From: Bacteroidales bacterium
GTDB lineage: Bacteria > Bacteroidota > Bacteroidia > Bacteroidales > P3
Assembly (NCBI GenBank): GCA_017962665.1
Contig: JAGCUU010000004.1
Coordinates: forward strand, 18,645 to 82,644
Length of the DNA stretch: 64,000 bases
Direction: 5' to 3'
The notes beneath the pieces were generated by a model that did no database searches, had not been told where the DNA came from, and saw only the letters and a list, made by a program, of their open reading frames with translations. Of the stretch, positions 8,999-18,776 are shown piece after piece. The position numbers and the translations under genes are program-made. Positions within the stretch are counted from its first letter, which is position 1. Each line of letters starts with the position of its first letter.

Positions 8999-9823
8999 TC
9001 AGCAGTTGTTAATGGCATACATCAAGGCTTTACCTTGTTCGACAATCAAATTATCGGATACCGACTTAAACTCTTTAGATCCAGATATCGGAAGGTCGAA
9101 CCACGAACCCATTCCGGCACCAAGTTGTGTACTCTTGGCAGCAAGCAGGTATTTGAAATATGGCTTTGGAATGTCAAAAACATCCTCCTGGCCACTATAT
9201 TCAACATTGTCGCTCTGCATTATCGAGAGTCCCTTTTGGAATATTTTCGTCCATCCATCGAATGGAGAAAAAGCTGCTATTGCCTTTAATGCATCCTTGA
9301 ATGCTGTTGCGTTGTCAAGAAAGAACGGCTTGTTATAATACCGTTGGGACAATTTTTCCTGTTTCAACACTGGTATTGTCTTCCCATCTTTGTACTCTTG
9401 AGTAGGTATGAAGCATGCTGCATCGTCACATAAATACCAACACACAATGCAAAAATCATAAGGCTTTTTCATTGCCTTTTTCGCCTCCTCGCCACATAGG
9501 AAAGCTATATCTTTGATACTTCTCTTTTTTTGTTCCTCATACCATGAGGTACACAAAGAATGATAGAAATCGTCAGGCCATTCGAATGGAGTCGAATGGT
9601 TAAGGTCTTTCCTTATCTTAACCGTAAGTTCCATCATTACGTCATCTGCATCTCTATAGACAATAATAGGGGAAGAAGCGACCTCCTCCTTGGGTGTTGG
9701 TTTGTACTTAGGTGTTGGTTTCGGTTTGTATATCCTCACCGCCGAAATGGAACGGTTATAATAAGTCCGACCACTCCCACCTGTCTTAGGCGCGTACCAA
9801 GGTTCTAGAAAATCTTCATTCAT
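8999..9823 (-). CDS. Unknown soluble protein, partner of the adjacent membrane protein
   Basis: A 274-residue protein I cannot assign. It has no signal peptide or membrane segment. Residues 30-50 hold a Lys/Pro/Thr repeat (YKPKPTPKYKPTPKEE), probably a flexible linker. The rest looks globular and contains a cysteine-rich stretch (FLCGEEAKKAMKK, then CIVCWYLCDDAAC). Its stop is 3 nt before the start of the membrane-protein gene, so the two are almost certainly co-translated. A Bacteroidetes -7 box (TATCTTTG) lies about 44-51 nt upstream at 9867-9874, suggesting that this gene opens a two-gene unit. Function is unknown. Confidence 0.6.
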   Translation of the reverse strand: MNEDFLEPWYAPKTGGSGRTYYNRSISAVRIYKPKPTPKYKPTPKEEVASSPIIVYRDADDVMMELTVKIRKDLNHSTPFEWPDDFYHSLCTSWYEEQKKRSIKDIAFLCGEEAKKAMKKPYDFCIVCWYLCDDAACFIPTQEYKDGKTIPVLKQEKLSQRYYNKPFFLDNATAFKDALKAIAAFSPFDGWTKIFQKGLSIMQSDNVEYSGQEDVFDIPKPYFKYLLAAKSTQLGAGMGSWFDLPISGSKEFKSVSDNLIVEQGKALMYAINNC

Positions 9824-9866
9824 AGTCTTTTATCATTATAATAACCACACTTTCACAAAACAATAT

Positions 9867-9874
9867 CAAAGATA
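9867..9874 (-). promoter_or_regulatory. Candidate -7 box upstream of the unknown two-gene unit
   Basis: TATCTTTG on the minus strand matches TAnnTTTG and lies 44-51 nt upstream of the ATG at 9823. No good -33 TTTG is seen at 19-21 nt, so the call is tentative. Confidence 0.4.
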
Positions 9875-9934
9875 GTCAAGTGAATTGAAAAAGGAGCTCG
9901 TCAAGGTCGTTTTCTAAAAACTCCTCGTACTGAG

Positions 9935-10567
9935 TTAGAATGAGTAAAGATGACAGCAGACCTTGTCCCATTTTCGTTCGCGGAGGTCGCTGGGTTTGAC
10001 CAAGAAATTAACCATGCCGCAATCGTAAAAAACAAGGTGCCAACGATCTTCCTCGTCTATTTGTAGCAGCGAAATCATGTCTGGGAATTCCTCACAAACC
10101 TCTTCCAAATAAGGCTTGCCCAGTAGGCGGTTACCATCGTCGGCACGTTCACATGAGCTGAAAGTAATAGACTCTGCCGGCAGTCCAAACGGCGATCCGT
10201 CTTCAAACACTATGCTATGCGTATGCAAATTGTCGCATGTCGGGGAGTACATGACCTTGTAGTGTTTTTTCTGCCAAAGTCCCATTCCAGGACTGTCCGC
10301 CGTATCGAAGTTGCCGAAGAAATAGTCCAATGCTGCAAAGAAGTACAGCATACCCGTATGCGGTAACAGTCCTTCTGGGTCGAATGGGGCAAGTTCCTCG
10401 CAACGCAACTGACAGACAAAGGTAAGCGGGTCTTCATATTCCTCACCATCTTCGTCAACCATCGGCACTTCTGGATAAACAAAATCTTCGGGCATATCAG
10501 GTTGCCCCCACCATTTGCTTTGACCAAACAACGGGTTATCCGCAGGATGTGTCTCAATCTTTATCAT
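9935..10567 (-). CDS. DUF1963 / YwqG-like protein
   Basis: A 210-residue soluble protein resembling the DUF1963 family (Bacillus YwqG), whose biochemical role is unknown. Family-like features in order are SKWWGQPDMPEDFVYP near the N-terminus, DPLTFVCQLRCEELAPFDPEGLLP, MLYFFAALDYFFGNFD, HYKVMYSPTCDNL, and the closing segment LQIDEEDRWHLVFYDCG followed by NFLVKPSDL. No export signal or membrane segment is present. It lies between the unknown two-gene unit and a sugar transporter, all on the minus strand, with 67-111 nt gaps, so an operon is not certain. YwqG-like proteins are often found near immunity or toxin genes, but no toxin is evident here. Confidence 0.75.
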   Translation of the reverse strand: MIKIETHPADNPLFGQSKWWGQPDMPEDFVYPEVPMVDEDGEEYEDPLTFVCQLRCEELAPFDPEGLLPHTGMLYFFAALDYFFGNFDTADSPGMGLWQKKHYKVMYSPTCDNLHTHSIVFEDGSPFGLPAESITFSSCERADDGNRLLGKPYLEEVCEEFPDMISLLQIDEEDRWHLVFYDCGMVNFLVKPSDLRERKWDKVCCHLYSF

Positions 10568-10634
10568 AGTAAAAAATTAAAGGTTAAATATCTGTTGCTC
10601 ATATGCAAAGCAAACAAAATGAATTGGATTTTTT

Positions 10635-11930
10635 CTATTTTGCAGGATTATCTTTGTTGACAATCTTCGAACCAACCAAAGCATAGTAAAGGATGTAGAC
10701 GAATCCCGCAACAGCAATCCAATAGCTTGGCTGATATCCAGTGGCACCATATATGTCAACAACCCCGTTCATCAACAACGGCAATATTCCGCCTCCACAG
10801 ACCAGTGCCATAAACAATCCCGAGGCACGCTCTGTATATGCGCCAAGTCCCTCAACAGCAAGATTGAATATACCGCCCCACATCACACTGGTGCATAGGC
10901 CAACACATACCAGCAACGCTCCGCTTAGCGGAATAAGATTCATTCCAAAGCCTTTGGCACCATTAAAACCGGGGAAGTTAATCATTGTCGTTGCAGGAAT
11001 AAATATTGCAACAACGACAAGCGCAATAGCAACACTTGCTACTGTAGCTATCATAGTCCTTGGTGACACCTTGCTGCCGACAATGCCACCAATCAGACGT
11101 CCCACAAGCATCAGAAGCCAGTAGAATGCCGTCACACTACCTGCCACAGCCTCAGCGCTGACACCTTCTTGAAAGAAATGCATCTCGGGATTTTGAAGCC
11201 ATTTGTTAAGTACATTAGGAACGCCAACCTCAACACCTACATAAATGAATATGGCTATTGCACCAAGAACAAAGTGACGGAACTGGAACAGACCCTTATA
11301 AGTCAACACTGACGTATCAGCATTTTGTGTACTCTCTTTTTCTGGTATTTTGGTTAACAGAATGACAATAAAAGCCAAAGCAAAAATGGCAAGTGCCGTA
11401 TACATTAACGGGAAGGTGTCGCTGATTTTTGCATCGACGATACTCGGAATCAGGAGTCCGGTAATCACGATAACAGCTGTACCACACAATGAATTGAATG
11501 TTCCGCCGAACTGAATCAGCTGATTACCCTTGTTGCCGCCGCCACCGAGACGGTTAAGCATCGGGTTAACGACAGTGTTGAGCAGACACATCGAAAAACC
11601 GGCAACCAATGCTCCTATCAGGTAAATGCCGAAACTGCCGACAAGACCGGAGCAAAGCTGTATGGCAACTCCTAAGAATCCCACACTGACAGCCACAAGC
11701 GATGTACGCTTGTAACCACGTTTTTGGAGCATATTACCAGCAGGAATACCCATAATAGCATATGCTATGAAGTTGGCAAAAACGCCTAATGTACCCTGCC
11801 AGTTAGGTATGGTAAACTGATTCTTGAGGATATCTCCCATTGGCGAAGCCAAATTAGTCACAAACGATATCATTCCGAAGAGCAATATCATCACAATAAT
11901 GGGAATAATGTAATTCTGTTTTTTCTCCAT
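10635..11930 (-). CDS. MFS sugar transporter, FucP/GluP family
   Basis: Inner-membrane proton-coupled symporter of the major facilitator superfamily, FHS (fucose-galactose-glucose) type. At 431 residues it holds about 12 hydrophobic helices, beginning at IIPIIVMILLFGMISFVTNL. The first loop has GIPAGNMLQKRGYKRT, the family's version of the MFS loop signature, and NTVVNPMLNRLGGG is a conserved FucP-type stretch. The C-terminal half includes GGIVGSKVSPRTM and WGGIFNLAVEGLGAYTERASG, as seen in FucP relatives. The substrate (fucose, glucose, galactose or other) cannot be assigned safely. It follows atpG on the same strand after 63 nt. A separate promoter is likely, but I could not find a convincing -7 box. 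Confidence 0.85.
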   Translation of the reverse strand: MEKKQNYIIPIIVMILLFGMISFVTNLASPMGDILKNQFTIPNWQGTLGVFANFIAYAIMGIPAGNMLQKRGYKRTSLVAVSVGFLGVAIQLCSGLVGSFGIYLIGALVAGFSMCLLNTVVNPMLNRLGGGGNKGNQLIQFGGTFNSLCGTAVIVITGLLIPSIVDAKISDTFPLMYTALAIFALAFIVILLTKIPEKESTQNADTSVLTYKGLFQFRHFVLGAIAIFIYVGVEVGVPNVLNKWLQNPEMHFFQEGVSAEAVAGSVTAFYWLLMLVGRLIGGIVGSKVSPRTMIATVASVAIALVVVAIFIPATTMINFPGFNGAKGFGMNLIPLSGALLVCVGLCTSVMWGGIFNLAVEGLGAYTERASGLFMALVCGGGILPLLMNGVVDIYGATGYQPSYWIAVAGFVYILYYALVGSKIVNKDNPAK

Positions 11931-11993
11931 ATCACGGGTAAGGTTTAAGAGATTTCTTGTTTGTCAATCACTTGTCATTCATAACCAGTCACA

Positions 11994-12878
11994 CTATCCT
12001 TTCAATGCCTCACTACCACTGACAATCTCAATAATTTCGTTGGTGATGGCAGCCTGACGTGCTTTGTTGTATGAAAGGCGTAGCTCTTTGAGCAATTCGG
12101 TGGCATTATCGGTAGCTTTCTGCATGGCGGTCATACGAGCCCCATGTTCCGCGGCAAGCGAATCGAGAATAACACGATAGAACTGGGAGCGTAACGTCAT
12201 CGGTATCATGTCGCGTAATATCTGCTCCTTGCCAGGTTCATAGATATAGTCGTTGCGCGATTTACCGGCACCTTCACCGGCAGCTTTAGTCTTAACGGGT
12301 AGGAACTGTTCGGTGGAAAGAATCTGTGTGAGGGAATTTTTGAATTGATTATAAATAATTTCAATACAATCATATTCTTTATTGCAGAAAGCATTCATCA
12401 CATTGTCGCACACATCAACAACGGCATCAAAAGTGGCATTGTCGAGCAATTCATCATGATTTCCGACGACAAGACCATTTTGTTTGGAGAAAAACTCGGT
12501 TCCACGTTTCCCTATTGTGAGCATGCTGACTTTGGGACTATCGGACTGTGTCTTGACACCAGAATAGTAGGCAATGCGCGATGTAGCGGCTTTGATAACA
12601 TTTGAGTTAAATGCACCGCAGAGACCTTTGTTGGAGGTTACCACGACAAGCAACACGTTGTTTACCGCGCGTATCTCATGGTACTGGGTCTGCACTCCGT
12701 CCTCGACATCAATATCAGCAATAATTTCGCCCAGCTGTGCCGCGTAGGGACGCATTCCAAGTATGGCATTCTGCGCTCTACGGAACTTGGCAGCAGATAC
12801 CATTTTCATAGCGGAGGTAATCTGCTGTGTGCTGCTGACCGACGTTATGCGTGTGCGGACTTCCTTTAGATTTGCCAT
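11994..12878 (-). CDS. atpG: ATP synthase subunit gamma
   Basis: Central rotor shaft of the F1Fo ATP synthase, coupling proton flow through Fo to conformational change in the alpha3beta3 head. The N-terminal helix MANLKEVRTRITSVSSTQQITSAMKMVSAAKFRRAQ and the C-terminal helix RMTAMQKATDNATELLKELR, followed by YNKARQAAITNEIIEIVSG, form the antiparallel coiled coil and are diagnostic. TSNKGLCGAFNSNVIK is the conserved Rossmann-like segment. The 294-residue length is normal. It is the last gene of the atpE-F-H-A-G unit, 72 nt after atpA. No atpD or atpC follows; the next gene is an unrelated MFS transporter. Confidence 0.96.
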   Translation of the reverse strand: MANLKEVRTRITSVSSTQQITSAMKMVSAAKFRRAQNAILGMRPYAAQLGEIIADIDVEDGVQTQYHEIRAVNNVLLVVVTSNKGLCGAFNSNVIKAATSRIAYYSGVKTQSDSPKVSMLTIGKRGTEFFSKQNGLVVGNHDELLDNATFDAVVDVCDNVMNAFCNKEYDCIEIIYNQFKNSLTQILSTEQFLPVKTKAAGEGAGKSRNDYIYEPGKEQILRDMIPMTLRSQFYRVILDSLAAEHGARMTAMQKATDNATELLKELRLSYNKARQAAITNEIIEIVSGSEALKG

Positions 12879-12950
12879 TGGTGGTTTTTAGATGTTTATG
12901 ATTCGAAGAGGTGAGTAAAATGAATTACTAATCTTTTCTTTCAGTATTCT

Positions 12951-14531
12951 TTATTTTGAATATTTTACGCTCAAGTCGGCAGCAACCCTACGCATAGTAT
13001 CCAGGTCTTCGTCCAACAACTTTCCAGCCTTGAGGTTTGCCAGCAACTGCGGATGGTTTTGACGCAAGAAGAATACAAACTCAGTCTCGAAATTGCGTAC
13101 TTTGTCGACCGGTACTTTCTGAATAAGCCCATTCGTGCCACAGAAGATAATGGCCACCTGTTCCTCGACAGGCATTGGAGAGTATTGCGGTTGCTTAAGG
13201 ATTTCGACATTTCGAACACCTTTGTCAAGTACCGCCTTGGTGGCGGCATCAAGGTCGCTTCCAAACTTTGAAAAAGCCTCAAGTTCGCGGTATTGTGCCT
13301 GGTCAAGTTTCAACGTACCTGCAATCTTCTTCATCGACTTGATTTGAGCCTTTCCTCCCACTCGAGACACGGAGATACCCACATTGATGGCAGGACGAAC
13401 ACCGCTGTTGAAGAGGTTGGTCTCAAGGAAAATCTGTCCATCCGTGATGGAGATGACATTGGTTGGAATATAAGCGGAAACGTCTCCGGCCTGGGTCTCA
13501 ATAATTGGCAAAGCCGTCAACGAGCCACCGCCCTTGACCTTATCTTTTAGAGCTGCTGGCAAGTCGTTCATCTGGCGGGCAATCTCGTCGCTCTGTATGA
13601 TACGTGCTGCACGTTCTAACAGACGGCTATGGAGATAGAAGACGTCACCAGGATAAGCCTCACGTCCTGGCGGGCGACGGAGAAGAAGGGAGACCTCACG
13701 GTAAGCTACGGCCTGCTTTGAGAGATCGTCGTAAATAACGAGAGCGTTGCGGCCTGTATCACGGAAATACTCTCCGATAGCGGCACCGGCGAAAGGTGCG
13801 TAGAACTGCATGGCAGCAGGATCGGAAGCAGTGGCTGCAACAACTATTGTATAGTCCATCGCGCCTTTTTCTTCAAGGTTTTTCACCAGATTGGCGACAG
13901 TGGAGCCTTTCTGGCCGCAAGCCACATAGATGCAATAGACAGGATCGCCGGCATCATAGAAATTCTTTTGATTGATAATAGTGTCTATGGCAATGGCAGT
14001 CTTACCCGTCTGACGGTCTCCAATGATAAGCTCGCGCTGACCGCGTCCGATTGGAATCATAGAGTCGATGGCCTTGATACCAGTCTGAAGCGGCTGCTCG
14101 ACCGGTTGGCGGAAAATAACGCCAGGGGCCTTGCGCTCGATAGGCATATCAAAGAGCTCGCCTTCAATAGGTCCTTTGCCGTCAATAGGTTCCCCGATAG
14201 TGTTGATGACACGACCCACAAGTTGTTCTCCCACCTTTACAGAGGCGATACGCTTGGTGCGCTTCACAGTGTCACCCTCGTTGATGGAGTTCGACTCGGC
14301 AAGCATAACAACACCGACATTGTCCTCCTCGAGGTTTTGGACTATACCCTGTTCGCCTGTCGCAAACTCGACCAACTCGCCACTTTGGGCGTTGTTAAGG
14401 CCATAAATGCGGGCGATACCGTCGCCAACGGTAAGTACAGTGCCGACTTCTTCAAGAGCAACATCAAGGTCGACATCGGCCAGTTGTTTTTTTAGTATCG
14501 CTGATACTTCGGCAGGTTTTATTTCTGACAT
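12951..14531 (-). CDS. atpA: ATP synthase subunit alpha
   Basis: Non-catalytic nucleotide-binding subunit of the F1 head. The Walker A motif GDRQTGKT is intact, and the flanking [10 protein letters not shown] and [25 protein letters not shown] are family signatures. [47 protein letters not shown] is the highly conserved core that includes the arginine-finger neighbourhood (given here as a run of adjoining short motifs). The 526-residue length is normal. The gene follows atpH after 33 nt and precedes atpG. Catalytic beta subunits (atpD) are needed for function and must be encoded outside this window. Confidence 0.97.
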   Translation of the reverse strand: MSEIKPAEVSAILKKQLADVDLDVALEEVGTVLTVGDGIARIYGLNNAQSGELVEFATGEQGIVQNLEEDNVGVVMLAESNSINEGDTVKRTKRIASVKVGEQLVGRVINTIGEPIDGKGPIEGELFDMPIERKAPGVIFRQPVEQPLQTGIKAIDSMIPIGRGQRELIIGDRQTGKTAIAIDTIINQKNFYDAGDPVYCIYVACGQKGSTVANLVKNLEEKGAMDYTIVVAATASDPAAMQFYAPFAGAAIGEYFRDTGRNALVIYDDLSKQAVAYREVSLLLRRPPGREAYPGDVFYLHSRLLERAARIIQSDEIARQMNDLPAALKDKVKGGGSLTALPIIETQAGDVSAYIPTNVISITDGQIFLETNLFNSGVRPAINVGISVSRVGGKAQIKSMKKIAGTLKLDQAQYRELEAFSKFGSDLDAATKAVLDKGVRNVEILKQPQYSPMPVEEQVAIIFCGTNGLIQKVPVDKVRNFETEFVFFLRQNHPQLLANLKAGKLLDEDLDTMRRVAADLSVKYSK

Positions 14532-14564
14532 AATATTTTTAAATTGAGAATTGAAATCAGTTTT

Positions 14565-15122
14565 TTAAAGTTTGCTTTCGTAAACGTTTTTGCTGAACTC
14601 TTTGCGCAGCTTGTTAATAGCGGTGTTCAAACGGGCATCGTACATATTGTTGTCAAACTCAATGCTGAACCCACCCAAAATATCAGGGTCCACTTCGGTC
14701 TGCAGTTCCACCTCCTTGCCCGTATACTCGCAAACCAGTCTGCATACGGCCTGCTTGGCCTCATCATCAGCTTCTGTTGCGGTTACAAAATGGGAAAGGA
14801 CAACATTTTTGTAAGCACGGTACAATCCGATAAAAGCATCAGAAATACCTCTCAAATTCACCGCACGACGTTTCTTGACAACAAATGCGAGGAACAAAGA
14901 GGTAACCTTTGAAACATGTGCACCGAAGAGCTCGTTGAGGATTGCAACCTTTTTGCCTTCACGGATGAAAGGATTTGCAAAGACAGTATTAAGCATATGA
15001 TTCTCAATGCACACACTATTCACCAGCCTCATATCCTCCCCTACAGCATCAAGCTGTCCCATGTCAGAGGCGACAAGGAACAGAGCCTTTGCATAATTGG
15101 TATTAATTCTGTAGTCTTCCAC
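14565..15122 (-). CDS. atpH: ATP synthase subunit delta (OSCP)
   Basis: Peripheral-stalk subunit that links the b subunits to the top of the F1 head. At 185 residues it has the expected size. Family features are the N-terminal YRINTNYAKALFLVASDMGQLDAV, with the conserved A-x-A-L-F/Y pattern, the middle FIREGKKVAILNELFG, and the C-terminal ELQTEVDPDILGGFSIEFDNNMYDARL, where DP-x-x-x-GG-F is diagnostic. It is sandwiched between atpF (8 nt gap) and atpA (33 nt gap), the usual order for bacterial operons. Confidence 0.94.
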   Translation of the reverse strand: MEDYRINTNYAKALFLVASDMGQLDAVGEDMRLVNSVCIENHMLNTVFANPFIREGKKVAILNELFGAHVSKVTSLFLAFVVKKRRAVNLRGISDAFIGLYRAYKNVVLSHFVTATEADDEAKQAVCRLVCEYTGKEVELQTEVDPDILGGFSIEFDNNMYDARLNTAINKLRKEFSKNVYESKL

Positions 15123-15130
15123 TTTTCAAA

Positions 15131-15631
15131 TTAGTTCAAGTCTGCATTTTCAAGTTCTTTGGCGATAATCTCGTTCGCACGCTGCTTGTCGGAAAGTTCA
15201 TTTTTCATAAGCTTTTCGGCGATTTCAATAGACAGGTTGGCTATTTGGTTCTTGAGATCGTGAATAGCTTTGAGTTTTTCGTAGTTGATGTTCTCGCGGG
15301 CTGCTTCAACGATACGATCAGCCTCCAATGTTGCTTTCTGACGGTATTCCTCTTTAATCTGTTCGCCTGCGAGCCGTGCATTGCGCAGTATTTCGTCACG
15401 TTGAATCTTAGCCTCGGCAAGCAGTTTCTCGTTATCGGCTTTAAGCTGTGACATCTGAGCCTTGACAACCTCTGCCGCATTCAAGGAATCGCTGATTGCC
15501 TTCTCACGGTCCTTGAGCGATTTGAGTATAATCGGCCAGCCCCATTTCATCAAGATGAACGCCAGGATACCAAATGAGATAAGCATCCAGAAAATAACAC
15601 CAAGACCAGGACTTACTAAGGGATTATTCAT
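15131..15631 (-). CDS. atpF: ATP synthase subunit b
   Basis: Membrane-anchored peripheral-stalk subunit. A single N-terminal membrane helix (LGVIFWMLISFGILAFILM) is followed by WGWPIILKSLKDREKAISDSL and then a long charged coiled coil up to about residue 155, the classic layout of the b subunit. The 166-residue length is normal. It begins 123 nt after atpE, a gap that holds a strong stem-loop (15706-15744), and ends 8 nt before atpH. Confidence 0.94.
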   Translation of the reverse strand: MNNPLVSPGLGVIFWMLISFGILAFILMKWGWPIILKSLKDREKAISDSLNAAEVVKAQMSQLKADNEKLLAEAKIQRDEILRNARLAGEQIKEEYRQKATLEADRIVEAARENINYEKLKAIHDLKNQIANLSIEIAEKLMKNELSDKQRANEIIAKELENADLN

Positions 15632-15705
15632 GATATAATGGTTTGTATATTAGAGCTTATTATAGTAGTTGAGAACTTCTCATCAAAAAAGACATAATAA
15701 TAAAT

Positions 15706-15744
15706 GGTCTGTCCCCGTAAGCCCATCGCCGTCGGAGACAGACC
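15706..15744 (-). other. Stem-loop immediately downstream of atpE
   Basis: Arms 15706-15717 and 15733-15744 pair over 12 positions with one mismatch (GGTCTGTC on one side, GACAGACC on the other) around a 15-nt loop. It begins 10 nt after the atpE stop codon and is followed on the transcript by an AT-rich stretch that includes TCTTTTTT. It could be a partial terminator or a 3'-end protector that makes atpE mRNA more abundant than the rest of the operon, matching the 8-15 copies of subunit c needed per complex. The structure is read from sequence; the function is inferred. Confidence 0.7.
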
Positions 15745-15754
15745 GATTTGCCGA

Positions 15755-16388
<634 letters not shown>

Positions 16389-17954
16389 CTAAATGAGGTC
16401 GATAGAATAGTGCAAGCCGACATTCTGACGGCGAGCCATTGCCTGCTTGATGATAAGGTAGGCACAGGCAATAAGGTTGCGCAACTCTGAAAGCGGTTCA
16501 GTGAGTACGCTGCGATTGTAGAGTTCCTCCGTCTCACGGAAGATAAGATTTAGACGGTCGAAAGCTCGCTGAAGACGCAGGTCGCTGCGGACTATACCCA
16601 CATAGTTGGACATGATTTCCTGCAGCTCTTTTTTTGTCTGTGTAATAAGGACCATCTCTTCATTGAACACCATACCTTCAGCATTCCAATCGGGAATTTT
16701 GTTGTAAAGATCGCTCTGATTATTCTTGGCAAACTGGTCAATTGCATCCATAGCAGCATTATGAGCATACACCACAGCTTCGAGCAACGAATTACTTGCC
16801 AGACGATTGCCACCATGAAGACCTGTACATGAACATTCACCGGCAGCATAAAGATGAAGTATTGATGAACGTCCGTTACGGTCAACTTTAATGCCACCGC
16901 ACTGATAGTGTGCAGCAGGACGGACAGGAATCATGTCTTTGGTGATATTAATACCTAGCTCGAGACATTTGGCATATATTGTCGGGAAGCCATTAATGAG
17001 TTCATTCTTGCCTATTCCACGTGCATCGAGCCATAGATAGTCAACACCGGCAAGTTTCAACTCGTTGTCGATGGCACGTGCCACAATATCACGCGGAGCA
17101 AGAGACAGACGTTTGTCATATTTCTGCATAAACTCCTTGCCCTGGCGATCTTTCAGTATAGCACCGGCACCACGCATTGCCTCAGTGATAAGGAATGCCG
17201 GTTTTTCAGCAGGGTTATAAAGACTTGTTGGATGGAATTGCATAAATTCCAAATCTTTCAACACTCCACGCGCCCTGTGAACCATTGCCACGCCGTCACC
17301 AGTGGAAATAATGGGAGTGGTAGTGGTGGTATATACATTGCCCATACCTCCGGTGGCAAGAAGTGTAACCTTGGCAAGATAGGTATCAATCTGATTTGTT
17401 CTGCAGTCAAGGGCATAAACACCATAGCAATCAATATTTGGCGTGTGCTTAGTGACACGCTGTCCCATATGATGCTGTGTGATGATATCAATAGCAAACT
17501 GGTTCTCCTTCAATTCAATGTTTGGATGGTCGTGTATGGCTTGGAGCAGTCCGCGTTCGATCTCAGCACCGGTATTGTCCTTATGGTGAAGAATTCTAAA
17601 CTCTGAATGGCCTCCTTCGCGATGCAAGTCGAAACGTCCGCCACTCTCCTTGTCAAAATTGACACCATACTTAACCAGCTCCTGTATTCTCTGTGGGGCC
17701 TCGCGTATAGTCATTTCCACCACCTCGCGGTCACATATTCCATCGCCGGCAACAAGGGTGTCGGCTATGTGTTTGTCAAAACTGTCTGTGTCGTACATGA
17801 CAGCGGCTATGCCTCCCTGGGCATATTTTGTAGAACCCTCTGAAGCTTCACCCTTCGAAAGGATGCATACTTTGCCGTATGGGGCAACTTTTAGAGCAAA
17901 ACTAAGGCCGGCAATGCCAGAGCCAATAACTAAAAAATCTACTTCGTAACGCAT
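16389..17954 (-). CDS. nadB: L-aspartate oxidase
   Basis: FAD enzyme that oxidises L-aspartate to iminoaspartate, the first step of de novo NAD synthesis. The N-terminal dinucleotide fold is VDFLVIGSGIAGLSFALKVA (GxGxxG at residues 11-16). Further family marks are STKYAQGGIAAV, HREGGHSEFRILHHKDNTG, FMQFHPTSLYN, ITEAMRGAGAIL, PAAHYQCGGIKVD and CTGLHGGNRLASNSLLEAVVYA. The 521-residue length is standard. nadA and nadC are not in the window. It lies 48 nt downstream of the phosphodiesterase gene on the same strand; the spacer holds short GATGTAAGA-like repeats and no clear promoter. Confidence 0.96.
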   Translation of the reverse strand: MRYEVDFLVIGSGIAGLSFALKVAPYGKVCILSKGEASEGSTKYAQGGIAAVMYDTDSFDKHIADTLVAGDGICDREVVEMTIREAPQRIQELVKYGVNFDKESGGRFDLHREGGHSEFRILHHKDNTGAEIERGLLQAIHDHPNIELKENQFAIDIITQHHMGQRVTKHTPNIDCYGVYALDCRTNQIDTYLAKVTLLATGGMGNVYTTTTTPIISTGDGVAMVHRARGVLKDLEFMQFHPTSLYNPAEKPAFLITEAMRGAGAILKDRQGKEFMQKYDKRLSLAPRDIVARAIDNELKLAGVDYLWLDARGIGKNELINGFPTIYAKCLELGINITKDMIPVRPAAHYQCGGIKVDRNGRSSILHLYAAGECSCTGLHGGNRLASNSLLEAVVYAHNAAMDAIDQFAKNNQSDLYNKIPDWNAEGMVFNEEMVLITQTKKELQEIMSNYVGIVRSDLRLQRAFDRLNLIFRETEELYNRSVLTEPLSELRNLIACAYLIIKQAMARRQNVGLHYSIDLI

Positions 17955-18002
17955 TTGATGTAAGATGTTAGATGTATGATGTAAGAGGTTCTTGTTGATG
18001 TT

Positions 18003-18776
18003 TTATAAGAAAAGGTTGGGGTCGTTGGTAATGATGCCGTCGACAGGAAGTCGTGAAGCACGGCAAGGCCTCTTCACAGTCCATATCTTCACCTCCCTAC
18101 CCTGCCTGTGAATACGTTCCACATAGCGGGCCGTGACAAAATAACGACAGATATTAAACGAGCTTATAAAAGGATAGTCTTCGACATTGGAGACCTTGGT
18201 AAACGACAGCAGTTCAAGTCTCAAGTCCGGCAACAAGCGGTGCATTTCCTTCAGGACATAGTCATTGAAAGATTGGACAACAACTGTTTCCTGCATGTCA
18301 TATTTCACGATAAGATCAGCCACCTTTTGCTCTATTCCTTCATATTGATCCTTCTTCTTTTTTATTTCGAGCAAAAGGGCACAGCGTCCTTTTACGAGCT
18401 GTAGCACCTCTTCCAATGTAGGGACAGTCTCGTCCGAAGGTGTGCCGTCGCCGTTCAGCAACCTGAGACCTCGAATCTGGTTCAAAGTGAGTTTCTCTAT
18501 CTTGCCCTTTCCATTGGTGGTGCGGTCAATTGTAGCATCATGGCATACCACCACCTCACCGTCAGCTGTAAGATGTACGTCTATCTCCACCATATCGGCA
18601 CCTGCCGCGATACCCTTGGAGATGCACGACAGACTGTTTTCCATTCCCAAGTCGGCGCCACCGCGATGAGCTACGATAAGAGGCTTGTTTGGGTTTAATG
18701 TAGGAGTGTTGTTGGTGCAGGCAATAGTCATAAGCGATAGCATTAGTAGTTTTAAAAAAGCTAATGAGGTTTTCAT
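18003..18776 (-). CDS. Glycerophosphodiester phosphodiesterase family lipoprotein
   Basis: Predicted to hydrolyse glycerophosphodiesters to glycerol-3-phosphate and an alcohol. The start at 18776 is chosen because its ATG overlaps the upstream stop as ATGA, and because it begins a lipoprotein signal (MKTSLAFLKLLMLSLMTIAC) with lipobox TIAC; a longer frame to 18839 would bury this signal. The GDPD motif is complete: VAHRGGADLGMENS, then DMVEIDVHLTADGEVVVCHD, and DRTTNGKG, supplying the catalytic histidines and metal-binding acids. At 257 residues it is a compact single-domain member, expected to be anchored in the inner or outer membrane. Coupling to a very large STAND NTPase is unusual. It might be unrelated phospholipid salvage or a membrane-damaging partner; sequence alone does not decide. 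Confidence 0.88.
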   Translation of the reverse strand: MKTSLAFLKLLMLSLMTIACTNNTPTLNPNKPLIVAHRGGADLGMENSLSCISKGIAAGADMVEIDVHLTADGEVVVCHDATIDRTTNGKGKIEKLTLNQIRGLRLLNGDGTPSDETVPTLEEVLQLVKGRCALLLEIKKKKDQYEGIEQKVADLIVKYDMQETVVVQSFNDYVLKEMHRLLPDLRLELLSFTKVSNVEDYPFISSFNICRYFVTARYVERIHRQGREVKIWTVKRPCRASRLPVDGIITNDPNLFL

